Assembly (NCBI GenBank): GCA_021740105.1
Contig: JAIPAM010000008.1
Coordinates: forward strand, 1-64,000
Reading direction: 5' to 3'
DNA length: 64,000 nucleotides
Origin: Flavobacterium sp.
GTDB lineage: Bacteria; Bacteroidota; Bacteroidia; Flavobacteriales; Flavobacteriaceae
In this document: positions 39,650-49,600 of the stretch, one piece after another
Position numbering within the stretch: position 1 is the stretch's first letter
How the letters are laid out: each line of letters begins with the position of its first letter
Program-made: the position numbers and the translations under genes
Notes under the pieces: generated by a model
Database searches by the model: none
What the model was told of the DNA's origin: nothing
The model's input: the letters and a program-made list of their open reading frames with translations, nothing else

Positions 39650-41191
39650 TTAATTCTTTTTCTCTTTTCTTTTTCTAACAAAATAACTTACACCAAAATA
39701 AGTGATTAAGGCAAATAGGAAATACCTAAAATACGATTTCGGTTGACCGTCTCCACTAACAGTAGTAAACATTCTATCCCAACGAATTTTATTTAAGCCT
39801 TTGCCATTTGGATCTAAACTCATCCAAATGAATACCGGTTTTCCAACAATATGATCTTCAGGAGTATACCCAAAATATCTTGCGTCAAGGGAATTGTGTC
39901 GATTGTCTCCCATCATCCAATAATAATTTTGTTTGAAGGTATATGAAGTAGCAATTTCACCATTAATTCTGATTTCATTACCGTTTACTTTTAACTCATT
40001 CTTTTCATATTCGCTGATAATCTTTTTGTAAAATGGTAAACTTTGACTATTTAAAGCCACAGTTGCTCCTTTTTTAGGGATGTAAACAGGTCCAAAATTA
40101 TCTAAATTCCATTTCGTATTATATGGGAAAATGGCTGCTTCTGCTTCATGAGAAATATTTTTTACGACACTTTTTACAGTTGGATTTTGACGTAATCTAT
40201 TGGAAGACTCCTCTGTTAATGCTCTAAAGTAAAATGTATTTTGAGTACTTTGATACACGCCATCAGTAATATTTAATTCCTTTTCAAGATAGGAGGGATC
40301 AAAACTAGATCCGTCAGTGGTTACGGTATAGGAATATTGAGGTTTTGATCTTTCGGGCATAGGAAGAATCTTACCATTTACATAAACAATTCCGTCTTTT
40401 ATAGACAAACTATCCCCAGGAATACCAACACAACGTTTTACATAATTGGTTTTTTTGTCAATTGGTTTATCATATCTTTTATCGGCCGTTTTATACATAT
40501 TGTATAAAGTGTCTGCAGGCCAGTTAAAAACCACAATATCTGTTCTGTTCACTTCCTGCATTGAGAAAAATCGGAAATAAGGTAATTGTGGAAAACTTGA
40601 ATAGGATTTTACATTAATAAGTGGTAACGTATCATGAACCATTGGAGCGGCAACTGGAGTCATTGGGGTTCTAGCACCATAATGGAATTTACTGACGAAT
40701 AAAAAGTCGCCTACTAATAATGATTTTTCTAATGAGGAAGTTGGAATTGTGTACGGCTGCATCACGTAAGTGTGTACTAAAGTAGCGACTACTATGGCGT
40801 AAAGTAAAGATCCAATGGTGTCTGCAGTCTTGTTTGAAGGTTCTAGACTTCTATTTTCTATGTAGACTAATTTTTGAGTGTAGTTTAAATAATAAATATA
40901 AAATCCGAAGGTGAAGATCCCTAAAACAGTATCTAAAGTCGAGTTTTTACCAAAACTTCTTAGCGTTTCAACCCATACCACTGGAAACATAATCAAATTG
41001 ATTACTGGGACAAATAATAGAATAGTCCACCATGGCGAGCGATTAATGATTTTCATTAAAACCACAGCATTGTATACTGGAATGGCAGCTTCCCATTTTT
41101 TTCTTCCCGCTGCTTCATATAATTTCCAAGTTCCTAAAAAGTGGATAACTTGAACAATTAAGAAGAATATAAACCATTGAATTAGTGTCAT
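39650..41191 (-). CDS. lepB: Signal peptidase I, long Bacteroidota form
   Basis: 513 residues, much longer than E. coli LepB (about 324). The N-terminal 110 residues are a hydrophobic DUF5684-like domain (four helices). The S26 core follows: catalytic Ser153 in TIPTSSLEKSLLVGDFLFVS and Lys251 in NYVKRCVGIPGDSLSI. MMGDNRHNSLDARYFGY is the box E. A large insertion of about 150 residues lies between the Lys box and box E. It removes Sec and SRP signal peptides at the periplasmic face of the inner membrane. It shares the strand with wbqC, which follows 10 bp after its stop. Confidence 0.95.
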   Translation of the reverse strand: MTLIQWFIFFLIVQVIHFLGTWKLYEAAGRKKWEAAIPVYNAVVLMKIINRSPWWTILLFVPVINLIMFPVVWVETLRSFGKNSTLDTVLGIFTFGFYIYYLNYTQKLVYIENRSLEPSNKTADTIGSLLYAIVVATLVHTYVMQPYTIPTSSLEKSLLVGDFLFVSKFHYGARTPMTPVAAPMVHDTLPLINVKSYSSFPQLPYFRFFSMQEVNRTDIVVFNWPADTLYNMYKTADKRYDKPIDKKTNYVKRCVGIPGDSLSIKDGIVYVNGKILPMPERSKPQYSYTVTTDGSSFDPSYLEKELNITDGVYQSTQNTFYFRALTEESSNRLRQNPTVKSVVKNISHEAEAAIFPYNTKWNLDNFGPVYIPKKGATVALNSQSLPFYKKIISEYEKNELKVNGNEIRINGEIATSYTFKQNYYWMMGDNRHNSLDARYFGYTPEDHIVGKPVFIWMSLDPNGKGLNKIRWDRMFTTVSGDGQPKSYFRYFLFALITYFGVSYFVRKRKEKKN

Positions 41192-41313
41192 AATTTTTAA
41201 AATTTGAAAATTAAATAATTTGAAAATTAGATAATTCTATTATTTGATATATTAATTTTATTATAATATTAACTATTTTACTATTTTTTAATTTATTGAA
41301 AATTTAATTGTCA

Positions 41314-42027
41314 TTATCTAATTTCCAAATTGAGCTCTAAAACATCTTTCATAGTAAAAACGCCCTGTTTGCCCACAATCCACTCAGCAGCGATTACGGC
41401 TCCAAGTGCAAATCCTTCTCTGTTGTGTGCTAAATGCTTAATTTCTATTAAGTCGATATTCGAATTATAGGTTACTGTGTGTGTTCCTGGTACATTTTCT
41501 ATTCGCTTGGCTTCAATCAAAATGTCATCCGATTTTGGATTTTCCATAGTCCAATTTTTATAATCGCTATTTTCAATTACGCCTTTAGCTAAAGAAATTG
41601 CGGTTCCACTGGGTGCATCTAATTTTTGAGTATGATGAATTTCTTCAATTCCAATTTTATAATCTTCAAATTTAGACATGATTCTTGCTAAAAAAGTATT
41701 CAATTCAAAGAATATGTTTACCCCTAAACTAAAATTAGAGCTACTTATAAAAGCACCATTTTTTTCCTGACATAGCTGAACCATTTTGTCATAATCTTGT
41801 AACCAACCCGTAGTTCCTGAAATTATTGGAATTCCAAGTTTTAGGGCAGTAGAAATATTTTCTATTGCAGCATCCGGCGCACTAAAGTCAATAGCGACAG
41901 TCGCATTTTCCAATCCGTCAAAAGAGTCGCCAATAGATTTTCTGACTACAATTTCATGTCCTCTTTGCAAAGCTATTTTCTCAATAACTTGCCCCATTTT
42001 TCCGTAACCTAAAAGTGCAATTTTCAT
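41314..42027 (-). CDS. dapB: 4-hydroxy-tetrahydrodipicolinate reductase
   Basis: 237 residues. It reduces the DapA product with NAD(P)H in lysine and meso-diaminopimelate synthesis. Motifs are ALLGYGKMGQVIE (Rossmann), VAIDFSAPDAAIENI, ISGTTGW, and the catalytic block EIHHTQKLDAPSGTAISLA with the conserved His and Lys. It is shorter than E. coli DapB (273) but typical for Bacteroidota. It overlaps the DUF5683 gene by one base (TAATG). Confidence 0.97.
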   Translation of the reverse strand: MKIALLGYGKMGQVIEKIALQRGHEIVVRKSIGDSFDGLENATVAIDFSAPDAAIENISTALKLGIPIISGTTGWLQDYDKMVQLCQEKNGAFISSSNFSLGVNIFFELNTFLARIMSKFEDYKIGIEEIHHTQKLDAPSGTAISLAKGVIENSDYKNWTMENPKSDDILIEAKRIENVPGTHTVTYNSNIDLIEIKHLAHNREGFALGAVIAAEWIVGKQGVFTMKDVLELNLEIR

Positions 42028-42587
42028 TAAAAGTGAAAGTTTAAAGTCAGACCTAAATTTTGTTGGTAGGTAATTTCATTGCTGTAGATTTCTGGACGAA
42101 ATGATAATTTGTCATTTACGTTATATTGCATTAAATGGGCATCAATATTGGCATCTACAATATTTAACGCATAAAAAACCACTGCAACAAAAATTGATAA
42201 ATCTCGGTTTCGTTGATAAAATTGTTGGGCCGTAATCAAACGGGAATCATCTAGATATTGATAATTGTCATCGCGATAACCCGCCAATCTTCTTTTATAG
42301 GCATCTCGATAATTATTGTATTTAGTACTGTTGATATTGTAATAATACAATCCTGCTCCAATTCCTCCAAAAACCAACGGAATTTTCCAATATTTTTTAT
42401 TGTAAGCTTGACCTAATCCAGGAAGTACTGCCGAATAAAACGCCGCTTTCGCAGGAGCCAAAGGATTTATTTCTTTATATTTCATGGTATCTTTGGCAAC
42501 CAAAATAGCCACCTTTTTTTCTTGAGAATAATGGGGCAAAGTGCCCAATAAGAATCCCAAAATAAATATGAAATAGATTTTTTGCAC
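42027..42587 (-). CDS. DUF5683 family membrane/exported protein
   Basis: 186 residues, starting with GTG. An N-terminal signal-like helix (IYFIFILGFLLGTLPHYS) is followed by the DUF5683 core: NPLAPAKAAFYSAVLPGLGQ, YNKKYWKIPLVFGGIGAGLY, and a later segment NIVDANIDAHLM. It probably lies in the envelope; the function is unknown. Its GTG shares one base with the parB stop codon and its stop shares one base with dapB, so translation of all three is coupled. Confidence 0.88.
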   Translation of the reverse strand: MQKIYFIFILGFLLGTLPHYSQEKKVAILVAKDTMKYKEINPLAPAKAAFYSAVLPGLGQAYNKKYWKIPLVFGGIGAGLYYYNINSTKYNNYRDAYKRRLAGYRDDNYQYLDDSRLITAQQFYQRNRDLSIFVAVVFYALNIVDANIDAHLMQYNVNDKLSFRPEIYSNEITYQQNLGLTLNFHF

Positions 42588-43486
42588 TATCCTTTTATTA
42601 GTTTGATAATTCTGTTGAAATCTTCCTCAGAATGAAACGGAATAGAGATTTTCCCTTTCCCATTACCAGCAATTTTCACTTCCACCTTAGCACCAAAATA
42701 ATCTGTAATTACTTTATTAGCTTCAGCAGGAATTACAAAACCAGTCGTTTTTGCTTTCGATGCCGATTTTGGTTTCAAGCTATCTTGGTAGGTTTTAACT
42801 AATGCTTCCGTTTCTCTAACGGATAAATTTTGACTAACAATTTTTTGGTAAATGCTTGTTTGGATGTCTTGATTTTCAATATTGATTATCGCACGACCGT
42901 GTCCCATGGAAATAAAACCATCGCGGATTCCGGTTTGAATGATTGGATCAAGTTTTAATAAGCGCAAGTAATTGGCTATGGTAGAACGTTTTTTTCCTAC
43001 GCGCTCACTCATTTGCTCTTGTGTCAATTGAATTTCGTCAATTAATCTTTGGTAAGACAATGCGATTTCAATAGGATCTAAATCGTGTCTTTGAATGTTT
43101 TCCACCAAAGCCATTGTCAACGACTCATTATCATTGGCAATTCGAATATAAGCGGGAACCACATTTAATCCGGCTAATTTTGAAGCTCGTAATCTGCGTT
43201 CTCCCGAAATTAATTGGTATTTATTAAAGTCAGTTTTTCGGACAGTAATTGGTTGAATTACTCCCAATTCTTTAATAGAAGTTGCTAGCTCTTGTAATGA
43301 TTCTTCATTGAAATTACTTCGTGGCTGAAACGGATTGATCTCAATAGCGTCAATTTCTAGCTCGACAATATTACCCACTACCTTATCCGCATTCTTATCC
43401 GAAACCGATTTTATATCATTTTCAGGATCTTTCAACAATGCCGATAATCCTCTTCCTAATGCTTGTTTTTTTATTGCTTGTGCCAT
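42587..43486 (-). CDS. parB: Chromosome partitioning protein ParB
   Basis: 299 residues. The ParB CTPase/DNA-binding fold is visible: INPFQPRSNFNEESLQEL, box II GERRLRASKLAGL, and the helix-turn-helix LTQEQMSERVGKKRSTIANY. A linker and a basic C-terminal dimerisation domain close it. It should bind parS, clamp DNA with CTP, and work with ParA 3 bp upstream to move origins. I found no copy of the classic parS consensus in this window. Confidence 0.97.
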   Translation of the reverse strand: MAQAIKKQALGRGLSALLKDPENDIKSVSDKNADKVVGNIVELEIDAIEINPFQPRSNFNEESLQELATSIKELGVIQPITVRKTDFNKYQLISGERRLRASKLAGLNVVPAYIRIANDNESLTMALVENIQRHDLDPIEIALSYQRLIDEIQLTQEQMSERVGKKRSTIANYLRLLKLDPIIQTGIRDGFISMGHGRAIINIENQDIQTSIYQKIVSQNLSVRETEALVKTYQDSLKPKSASKAKTTGFVIPAEANKVITDYFGAKVEVKIAGNGKGKISIPFHSEEDFNRIIKLIKG

Positions 43487-43489
43487 AAA

Positions 43490-44257
43490 TTAATTACTAT
43501 TTTTCTTAATAATTTCTTCTGCTAATCGCAAATAATTATTCGCTCCTTTACTCGTTGCGTCATAATTAATAATACTTTCTCCATAACTTGGAGCTTCACT
43601 CAATTTTACATTTCTTTGGATAATAGTCTCAAATACCATATCGTTAAAATGCTTCTGCACTTCCTCAACCACCTGATTTGACAATCGTAAACGAGAATCA
43701 AACATCGTTAAAAGTAGTCCTTCAATATCTAAATTGGAATTGTGAATTTTTTGAACACTTTTAATTGTATTCAATAATTTCCCTAATCCTTCTAAGGCAA
43801 AATACTCACACTGAATTGGAATAATTACCGAATCAGCAGCTGTCAAAGCATTCAAAGTCAAAAGTCCTAATGAGGGTGCACAATCAATCAAAATATAATC
43901 GTAATTATCTTTGATGCTTTCCAAAGCTACTTTCAACATATATTCTCTATTTTCCTTATCAACCAACTCAATTTCGATTGCTACAAGGTCAATATGTGCG
44001 GGAATCACGTCAACATTTGGCGCTGTACTTTTTACAATTGCCTCTTCCGCTTTATTGCTGTGCTCCAAAATTTGATACGTTCCAATAGTTACATTTTCAA
44101 CGTCAATTCCTAAGCCCGAGCTTGAATTCGCCTGAGGATCAGCGTCGATCAGCAACACTCTTTTTTCTAAAACACCTAGTGAAGCAGCTAAATTAATGGA
44201 AGTAGTCGTTTTTCCAACACCCCCCTTTTGATTGGCAATAGCAATGATTTTACCCAT
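43490..44257 (-). CDS. parA: Chromosome partitioning ATPase ParA/Soj
   Basis: 255 residues, the short chromosomal ParA type without an N-terminal DNA-binding domain. The deviant Walker A KGGVGKTTTSINLAASLG, Walker A' DADPQANSSSGLG and the IDCAPSLGLLTLNAL block are intact. It forms ATP-dependent dimers on DNA that are released by ParB. It heads the parA-parB-DUF5683-dapB unit, and its upstream region carries a 16-bp palindrome and a structured repeat. Confidence 0.97.
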   Translation of the reverse strand: MGKIIAIANQKGGVGKTTTSINLAASLGVLEKRVLLIDADPQANSSSGLGIDVENVTIGTYQILEHSNKAEEAIVKSTAPNVDVIPAHIDLVAIEIELVDKENREYMLKVALESIKDNYDYILIDCAPSLGLLTLNALTAADSVIIPIQCEYFALEGLGKLLNTIKSVQKIHNSNLDIEGLLLTMFDSRLRLSNQVVEEVQKHFNDMVFETIIQRNVKLSEAPSYGESIINYDATSKGANNYLRLAEEIIKKNSN

Positions 44258-44319
44258 TTATAATTTAAAATTTTGAAACGTAAAAATACAATTTATTATG
44301 GTTATTAGAAATCTAATTT

Positions 44320-44335
44320 GTTAACAATTGTTAAC
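44320..44335. promoter_or_regulatory. 16-bp perfect palindrome upstream of parA
   Basis: GTTAACAATTGTTAAC is a perfect palindrome, 63 bp upstream of the parA ATG and about 175 bp upstream of the divergent oxidase gene. Its form suits a dimeric DNA-binding protein. It is not the standard parS consensus. Confidence 0.45.
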
Positions 44336-44359
44336 TATTTAGTTTTAACTATTTTTTTT

Positions 44360-44428
44360 GAGCTATTTCCCGCTGTCATTCCAAATCCTCCCTAAAAAGT
44401 TCGGGATTTTCCCTTCCATCAGGGCTAG
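44360..44428 (-). repeat. Flavobacterial 70-bp structured intergenic element, copy 1
   Basis: On the minus strand it starts CTAGCCCTGATGG and ends CAGCGGGAAATAGCTC, enclosing an AATCC ... GGATT hairpin. It aligns along its whole 69 bp with the element at 57833-57902. It is oriented towards parA, 103 bp upstream of the ATG. Confidence 0.8.
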
Positions 44429-44510
44429 GGTTCCTGATTTGTATCACTTTTTAAAATAAAAACACTAATTTAATTTTATTATTTTTTACATTTACAATTC
44501 AAATTATTTT

Positions 44511-45914
44511 ATGAATAGTACTCCAGAAATAGTATCGAAATTCAATGAAATCCTAGGTGATTCTTATGTGTTTACCGATCAAGAAACTCGTAACGATTAC
44601 GGAAAAGACGAAACTGAAGCTTTTGTTTTTCCACCCTCAATTGTTTTAAAACCTGGAACTCCTCAAGAGGTCTCCGAGATTTTAAAAATTGCAAATCAGC
44701 ATGGAATTCCCGTGACTGCAATTGGCGCAAGAACAGGTTTAAGCGGTGGGGCATTATCGGTTCATCAAGGGATTGGATTGTCAATGGAGCGTTTCAATAA
44801 AATAATTACTATCGATGAAAAAAACCTTCAAGTGGTAGTTGAACCTGCCGTAATTACGCAAGTTTTACGCGAGGCAGTAGCCGAAAAAGGCTTGTTTTAT
44901 CCGCCGGACCCAAGCAGTTTAGGAAGTTGTTGGATAGGAGGGAACGTGGCTGAAAATGCTGGAGGTGCACGAGCTGTTAAATATGGAGTGACCAAAGACT
45001 ATGTTTTAAATCTAGAAGTCGTTTTGGCCAATGGTGAAATTATTTGGACTGGTGCCAACACGCTAAAAAATTCTACGGGTTATAATCTCACACAATTAAT
45101 GGTGGGTAGTGAAGGGACTCTTGGAATTATCACCAAAATTGTAATGAAATTAATTCCAAAAGTTAATAATACGGTATTAATGTTAGTGCCTTTTTATGAG
45201 GCGAACCAAGCTTGTGAAGCGGTTTCAGCCATTTTCAGAGCAGGTATCACACCAAGTGCATTGGAATTTATGGAAAGGGATGCTATTGATTGGACTTTAA
45301 AATTTGTACCTGATTTAAATGTTCAAGTGAACGACAAAGTACAAGCACATTTGCTTATTGAAGTGGATGGAAATTATCCTGATATTCTTTTTCAAGAAGC
45401 TGAAAAAATAATGGAGGTAGTGGAGCAATTCAATATAGATGAAGTGCTTTTTGCTGATACTGAAATTCAAAAAAACCTGCTATGGAAAATGCGTCGTAGC
45501 GTTGCTGAAGCCGTAAAATCAAATTCTATCTATAAAGAAGAAGATACTGTTGTACCAAGATATGAATTACCAAAATTATTATTTGGAATCAAAGAAATCG
45601 GAGCGAAATATGGATTTAAATCGGTTTGCTACGGTCACGCTGGCGATGGTAATTTGCACGTGAATATCATTAAAGGCGACATGACTGATGAAAATTGGAA
45701 TACGGAAGTCACCAAAGGAATTCGTGAAATTTTTGAATTAACGGTATCCCTTAAAGGAACTTTATCTGGAGAACACGGAATCGGTTTTGTTCAAAAAAAT
45801 TATATGGATATAGCTTTTAGTGAATCTCATTTAAAATTAATGAAAGGGATAAAAACTATTTTTGATCCTAATAGTATCTTGAATCCGGGTAAGATTTTTC
45901 CGGATAATTTATAG
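44511..45914 (+). CDS. FAD-linked oxidase (GlcD/D-lactate dehydrogenase type)
   Basis: 467 residues. The PCMH-type FAD domain has VTAIGARTGLSGGALSVH and the PPDPSSLGSCWIGGNVAENA block. The C-terminal FAD-oxidase domain has the His-containing CYGHAGDGNLHVNII and the SGEHGIGFVQKNYM motif. The family oxidises D-2-hydroxyacids such as D-lactate or glycolate and passes electrons to the respiratory chain or a partner. No GlcE/GlcF partner is adjacent, so D-lactate dehydrogenase-like activity is the simpler guess. Single gene. Confidence 0.92.
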   Translation: MNSTPEIVSKFNEILGDSYVFTDQETRNDYGKDETEAFVFPPSIVLKPGTPQEVSEILKIANQHGIPVTAIGARTGLSGGALSVHQGIGLSMERFNKIITIDEKNLQVVVEPAVITQVLREAVAEKGLFYPPDPSSLGSCWIGGNVAENAGGARAVKYGVTKDYVLNLEVVLANGEIIWTGANTLKNSTGYNLTQLMVGSEGTLGIITKIVMKLIPKVNNTVLMLVPFYEANQACEAVSAIFRAGITPSALEFMERDAIDWTLKFVPDLNVQVNDKVQAHLLIEVDGNYPDILFQEAEKIMEVVEQFNIDEVLFADTEIQKNLLWKMRRSVAEAVKSNSIYKEEDTVVPRYELPKLLFGIKEIGAKYGFKSVCYGHAGDGNLHVNIIKGDMTDENWNTEVTKGIREIFELTVSLKGTLSGEHGIGFVQKNYMDIAFSESHLKLMKGIKTIFDPNSILNPGKIFPDNL

Positions 45915-45987
45915 TTTTTTCACCACAAAAGGAACAAAGGATTCTAAAACCACAAAGTAATTAAATACTTAATCTGTGAATCAGTTG

Positions 45988-46380
45988 CTATTTATTTGAT
46001 AAATATTCCAATAAAATTGGATCGGCGTTTTTAAAAGTAGCCGCTTGTTCCGTAATAGTTGCAACTCTTTTTTTGTTCAATTTCATCATTACGTCTCCAT
46101 CGATTGTAAACAAAATTGCCGATAAAAACGGATTGTTTAAATAGGGAATGAGTTCGTTCAATCCTTCTTCAATAGTTACAATTTTCACTTCTTCACCCGT
46201 TTGGAATTTGAAAGTCAAAGCCAATTTGAGTTGGATTTCATCCGTATTGGTCCGAATATAAATATTCATTAATTGCGTATTCCCAATCGTTTTTGCTAGC
46301 GTTAATTTAGCAAAAGTACCGTTAGAAATGCTTTCTCTTACTTTGTCGAAAAATAATTTATAGGCAGCGGTGTTTGGCAT
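45988..46380 (-). CDS. Uncharacterised 130-residue protein, possibly a truncated methyltransferase N-domain
   Basis: 130 residues with no catalytic motif that I recognise. Features are FFDKVRESISNGTFAKLTLA, then a beta-rich middle (LKLALTFKFQTGEEVKIVTI) and FKNADPILLEYLSNK at the end. From memory this resembles the N-terminal region of a roughly 390-residue class I SAM methyltransferase of Flavobacteriaceae; the Rossmann methyltransferase part is absent here. So it may be a truncated remnant or a free-standing version of that domain. Codon use is like its neighbours. It follows the small basic protein gene on the minus strand. Confidence 0.7.
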   Translation of the reverse strand: MPNTAAYKLFFDKVRESISNGTFAKLTLAKTIGNTQLMNIYIRTNTDEIQLKLALTFKFQTGEEVKIVTIEEGLNELIPYLNNPFLSAILFTIDGDVMMKLNKKRVATITEQAATFKNADPILLEYLSNK

Positions 46381-46414
46381 AAAAAATAATAATCTAAAAT
46401 AAAACGAAATTTAC

Positions 46415-46525
46415 TTAATCTCTTTTAGTGCTGTTTTTCTTTTCGCGTTTCTCTTCTTTTTTTTCTTTAGCCGTTTTCAAAGGTTCCTTTTTAGTATTTT
46501 TTTTTGCGTCTTGACTTTTTGCCAT
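46415..46525 (-). CDS. Small Lys/Glu-rich basic protein
   Basis: A 36-residue ORF, ATG 46525 to TAA 46417-46415, starting MAKSQDAKKNTKKEPLKTAK and continuing with KKEEKREKK. It is highly charged, probably disordered, and has no membrane or catalytic motif. Similar MAKSxxxKK...KEPLKTAKEKK proteins are, as I recall, common in Flavobacteria, which supports a real gene rather than chance. It lies between secA and the 130-residue protein; the function is unknown. Confidence 0.7.
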   Translation of the reverse strand: MAKSQDAKKNTKKEPLKTAKEKKEEKREKKNSTKRD

Positions 46526-46579
46526 GATAGTTTTTTTTAGATAATTAAGAAGTAAAGGTATCGATTAATATTTAATTAA

Positions 46580-46612
46580 AATGCTCCAACAGTTTTAAGC
46601 CGTTGGAGCATT
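46580..46612 (-). terminator. Terminator after secA
   Basis: An 11-bp stem, AATGCTCCAAC / GTTGGAGCATT, with an 11-nt loop and a short TTTT on the minus-strand 3' side. It begins 20 bp after the secA stop codon. Confidence 0.85.
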
Positions 46613-46631
46613 AAATTGTTTTGAATAAATT

Positions 46632-49600
46632 TTAATTAACCAAAACCCATGTTCCGTTAGCTATTAAACTTTCGGCTTTTTTAAATTTCATTTCTTGAGT
46701 TTGTCCGTTGGCCACATTTTGAATAGTAACAGTGTCGTTACGATTAATTTTCGGCATTTCACGAACTATAGTTTCGGTTACTTGTCGTTGTTGTATTTCT
46801 CCAGCTTCACGATTGGCACTTTCACTACTTACAATTTCTTCTTTACTGATTTTGTAATTTTCTTTTTTACGAACTTCCTTAGCTTCTTGAATTCTAGGCG
46901 CATTTTGTTGTGGTAAATCTCCTTTGAATAAGAACGAAATTACTTCTTTGTTAACACCATTAATCATGTTGCTAAACAAATTAAAAGCTTCGAATTTGTA
47001 AATTAGTAATGGATCTTTTTGCTCATGAACCGCCAACTGAACCGATTGTTTCAATTCGTCCATTTTACGCAAGTGCTTTTTCCAAGCTTCATCGACAATT
47101 GCTAGTGTGATATTTTTTTCAAAATCGGCTACCAATTGTTTTCCTTGAGTTTCATAAGCCCGTTTTAAATCAGTAATTACTTCTAGTGATTTAATTCCGT
47201 CAGAAAAAGGAATTACGATGCGCTCAAATTGATTGGATTTGTCTTCAAATACGTTTTTAACAATTGGGTAAGCTTCTCTAGCACTTCTTTCTGTTTTTTC
47301 TGTGTAGTAAGCTAACGTAGCTTTGTAAGTTTTTCCGGTCAATTCAACTTCTGTCATTTTCAAGAAATCACTTTCAGAAACTGGTGATGTTATGGAGAAA
47401 TAACGAAATAATTCAAACTCGTAATTTTTAAAATCACTTGCCATTTTATTGTTATTCACAATTAATTCGCAAGTATCGTACATCATATTGGCAATATCCA
47501 GTTTCAAACGCTCCCCAAATAACGCATGACGACGACGTTTGTAAACTACTTCACGTTGTGCATTCATAACGTCATCGTATTCTAATAAACGCTTACGAAC
47601 ACCAAAATTGTTTTCTTCTACTTTTTTCTGAGCTCTTTCAATAGACTTGGTCATCATAGAATGCTGAATCACTTCCCCTTCTTTCAATCCCATTCTATCC
47701 ATTACTTTGGCTACACGCTCCGATCCAAATAAACGCATCAAATTGTCTTCAAGTGAAACATAAAATTGCGAACTTCCAGGATCTCCTTGACGACCAGCAC
47801 GACCTCTTAACTGACGGTCAACACGACGAGAATCGTGACGCTCTGTTCCAATAATTGCTAAACCTCCAGCGGCTTTTACCTCTGCTGATAATTTAATATC
47901 CGTTCCACGACCGGCCATATTGGTAGCAATTGTTACTACTCCAGCTTTACCTGCTTCTTCAACAATTTGAGCTTCTTGCTTGTGCATTTTTGCATTCAAT
48001 ACGTTATGAGTTACTCCACGCATTTTCAACATTCTACTCAACAATTCAGAAATCTCTACTGAGGTTGTTCCAATTAAAACTGGTCTTCCCGCTGCCGATA
48101 ATTCAGTTACATCTTCAATAACCGCATTGAATTTTTCACGAGTCGTTTTATAAATTAAATCTTCTTTATCGTGTCTTGACATTGGACGATTTGTTGGGAT
48201 TTCAACTACATCCAATTTATAAATTTCCCAAAGTTCTCCAGCTTCAGTAACTGCAGTTCCAGTCATACCGGCCAACTTGCTATACATTCTGAAATAATTC
48301 TGTAAAGTTACTGTTGCAAATGTTTGCGTTGCGGCTTCAATTTTTACGTTTTCTTTAGCCTCAATCGCTTGGTGCAAACCGTCAGAATAACGACGTCCAT
48401 CCATGATACGACCCGTTTGCTCATCTACAATCATGATTTTATTATCCATGATCACATATTCTACATCTTTTTCAAATAATGAATAGGCTTTTAGCAATTG
48501 AGTTAAGGTGTGAATTCTTTCACTTTTAATGCTGAAATCTTGGAATAACATTTCTTTAGCTTCCGCTTCCGCATCTTTATCTAAATTCTGTCTCTCAATA
48601 GCTGCTATTTCAGTTCCAATATCTGGAAGAATAAAGAATGAATTGTCGGTATCCTTAGATAAAAATTTAATTCCATTGTCAGATAATTCAACCTGGTTGT
48701 TTTTTTCTTCGATTACAAAATACAATGCCTCATCCACAAGGTGCATGTCTCTTTTGTTGTCTTGTAAATATTGATTTTCAGTTTTTTGAAGTATTTGTTT
48801 TACTCCTTCTTCACTTAAAAACTTAATTAAAGCTTTGTTTTTAGGCAAACTTCGGTAAGCACGCAACAAGTTAAATCCACCATCTTTAGTGTTCCCATCC
48901 TTAATTAAACGCTTAGCTTCCGTTAAAAATCCATTAGATAATTGTCTTTGAAGGTTAACTAAATTTTCAATTTTTGGTTTCAATTCGTTAAACTCATGAC
49001 GATCTCCTTGAGGAACTGGGCCTGAAATAATTAATGGTGTTCTTGCATCATCAATCAAAACTGAATCGACTTCATCTACAATTGCAAAGTTGTGTTTTCT
49101 TTGAACTAATTCTGCAGGAGAATGCGCCATATTATCTCTCAAATAATCGAAACCAAATTCGTTATTTGTACCATAAGTAATGTCCGCTTCGTAAGCTCTT
49201 CTTCTTTCGTCAGAATTCGGTTGGTGGTTGTCTATACAATCAACTGTCAAACCATGAAATTCGAATAAAGGCGCTTTCCAAGTGCTATCTCTTTTCGCTA
49301 AATAGTCATTTACAGTTACTAAATGCACTCCATTTCCAGTTAATGCATTTAAATATAGAGGTAAGGTTGCTACCAATGTTTTTCCTTCACCCGTTTGCAT
49401 CTCAGCTACTTTTCCGCCGTGAAGTACCATTCCACCAATCAACTGAACGTCGTAGTGAACCATATCCCAAGTGATTTGCTTTCCAGCAGCACTCCAAGAA
49501 TTTGCCCAAACAGCATGGTCTCCCTCTAATGTAATGTAGGTTTTTGTGGCGGAAAGCTCCCTGTCTTTAGCAGTAGCAGTAACTTTTACAGTTGTATTTT

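Noticed and set aside
44258..44510. Classic parS site (TGTTTCACGTGAAACA type)
   Set aside because: No match seen near parAB; only an unrelated 16-bp palindrome was found.
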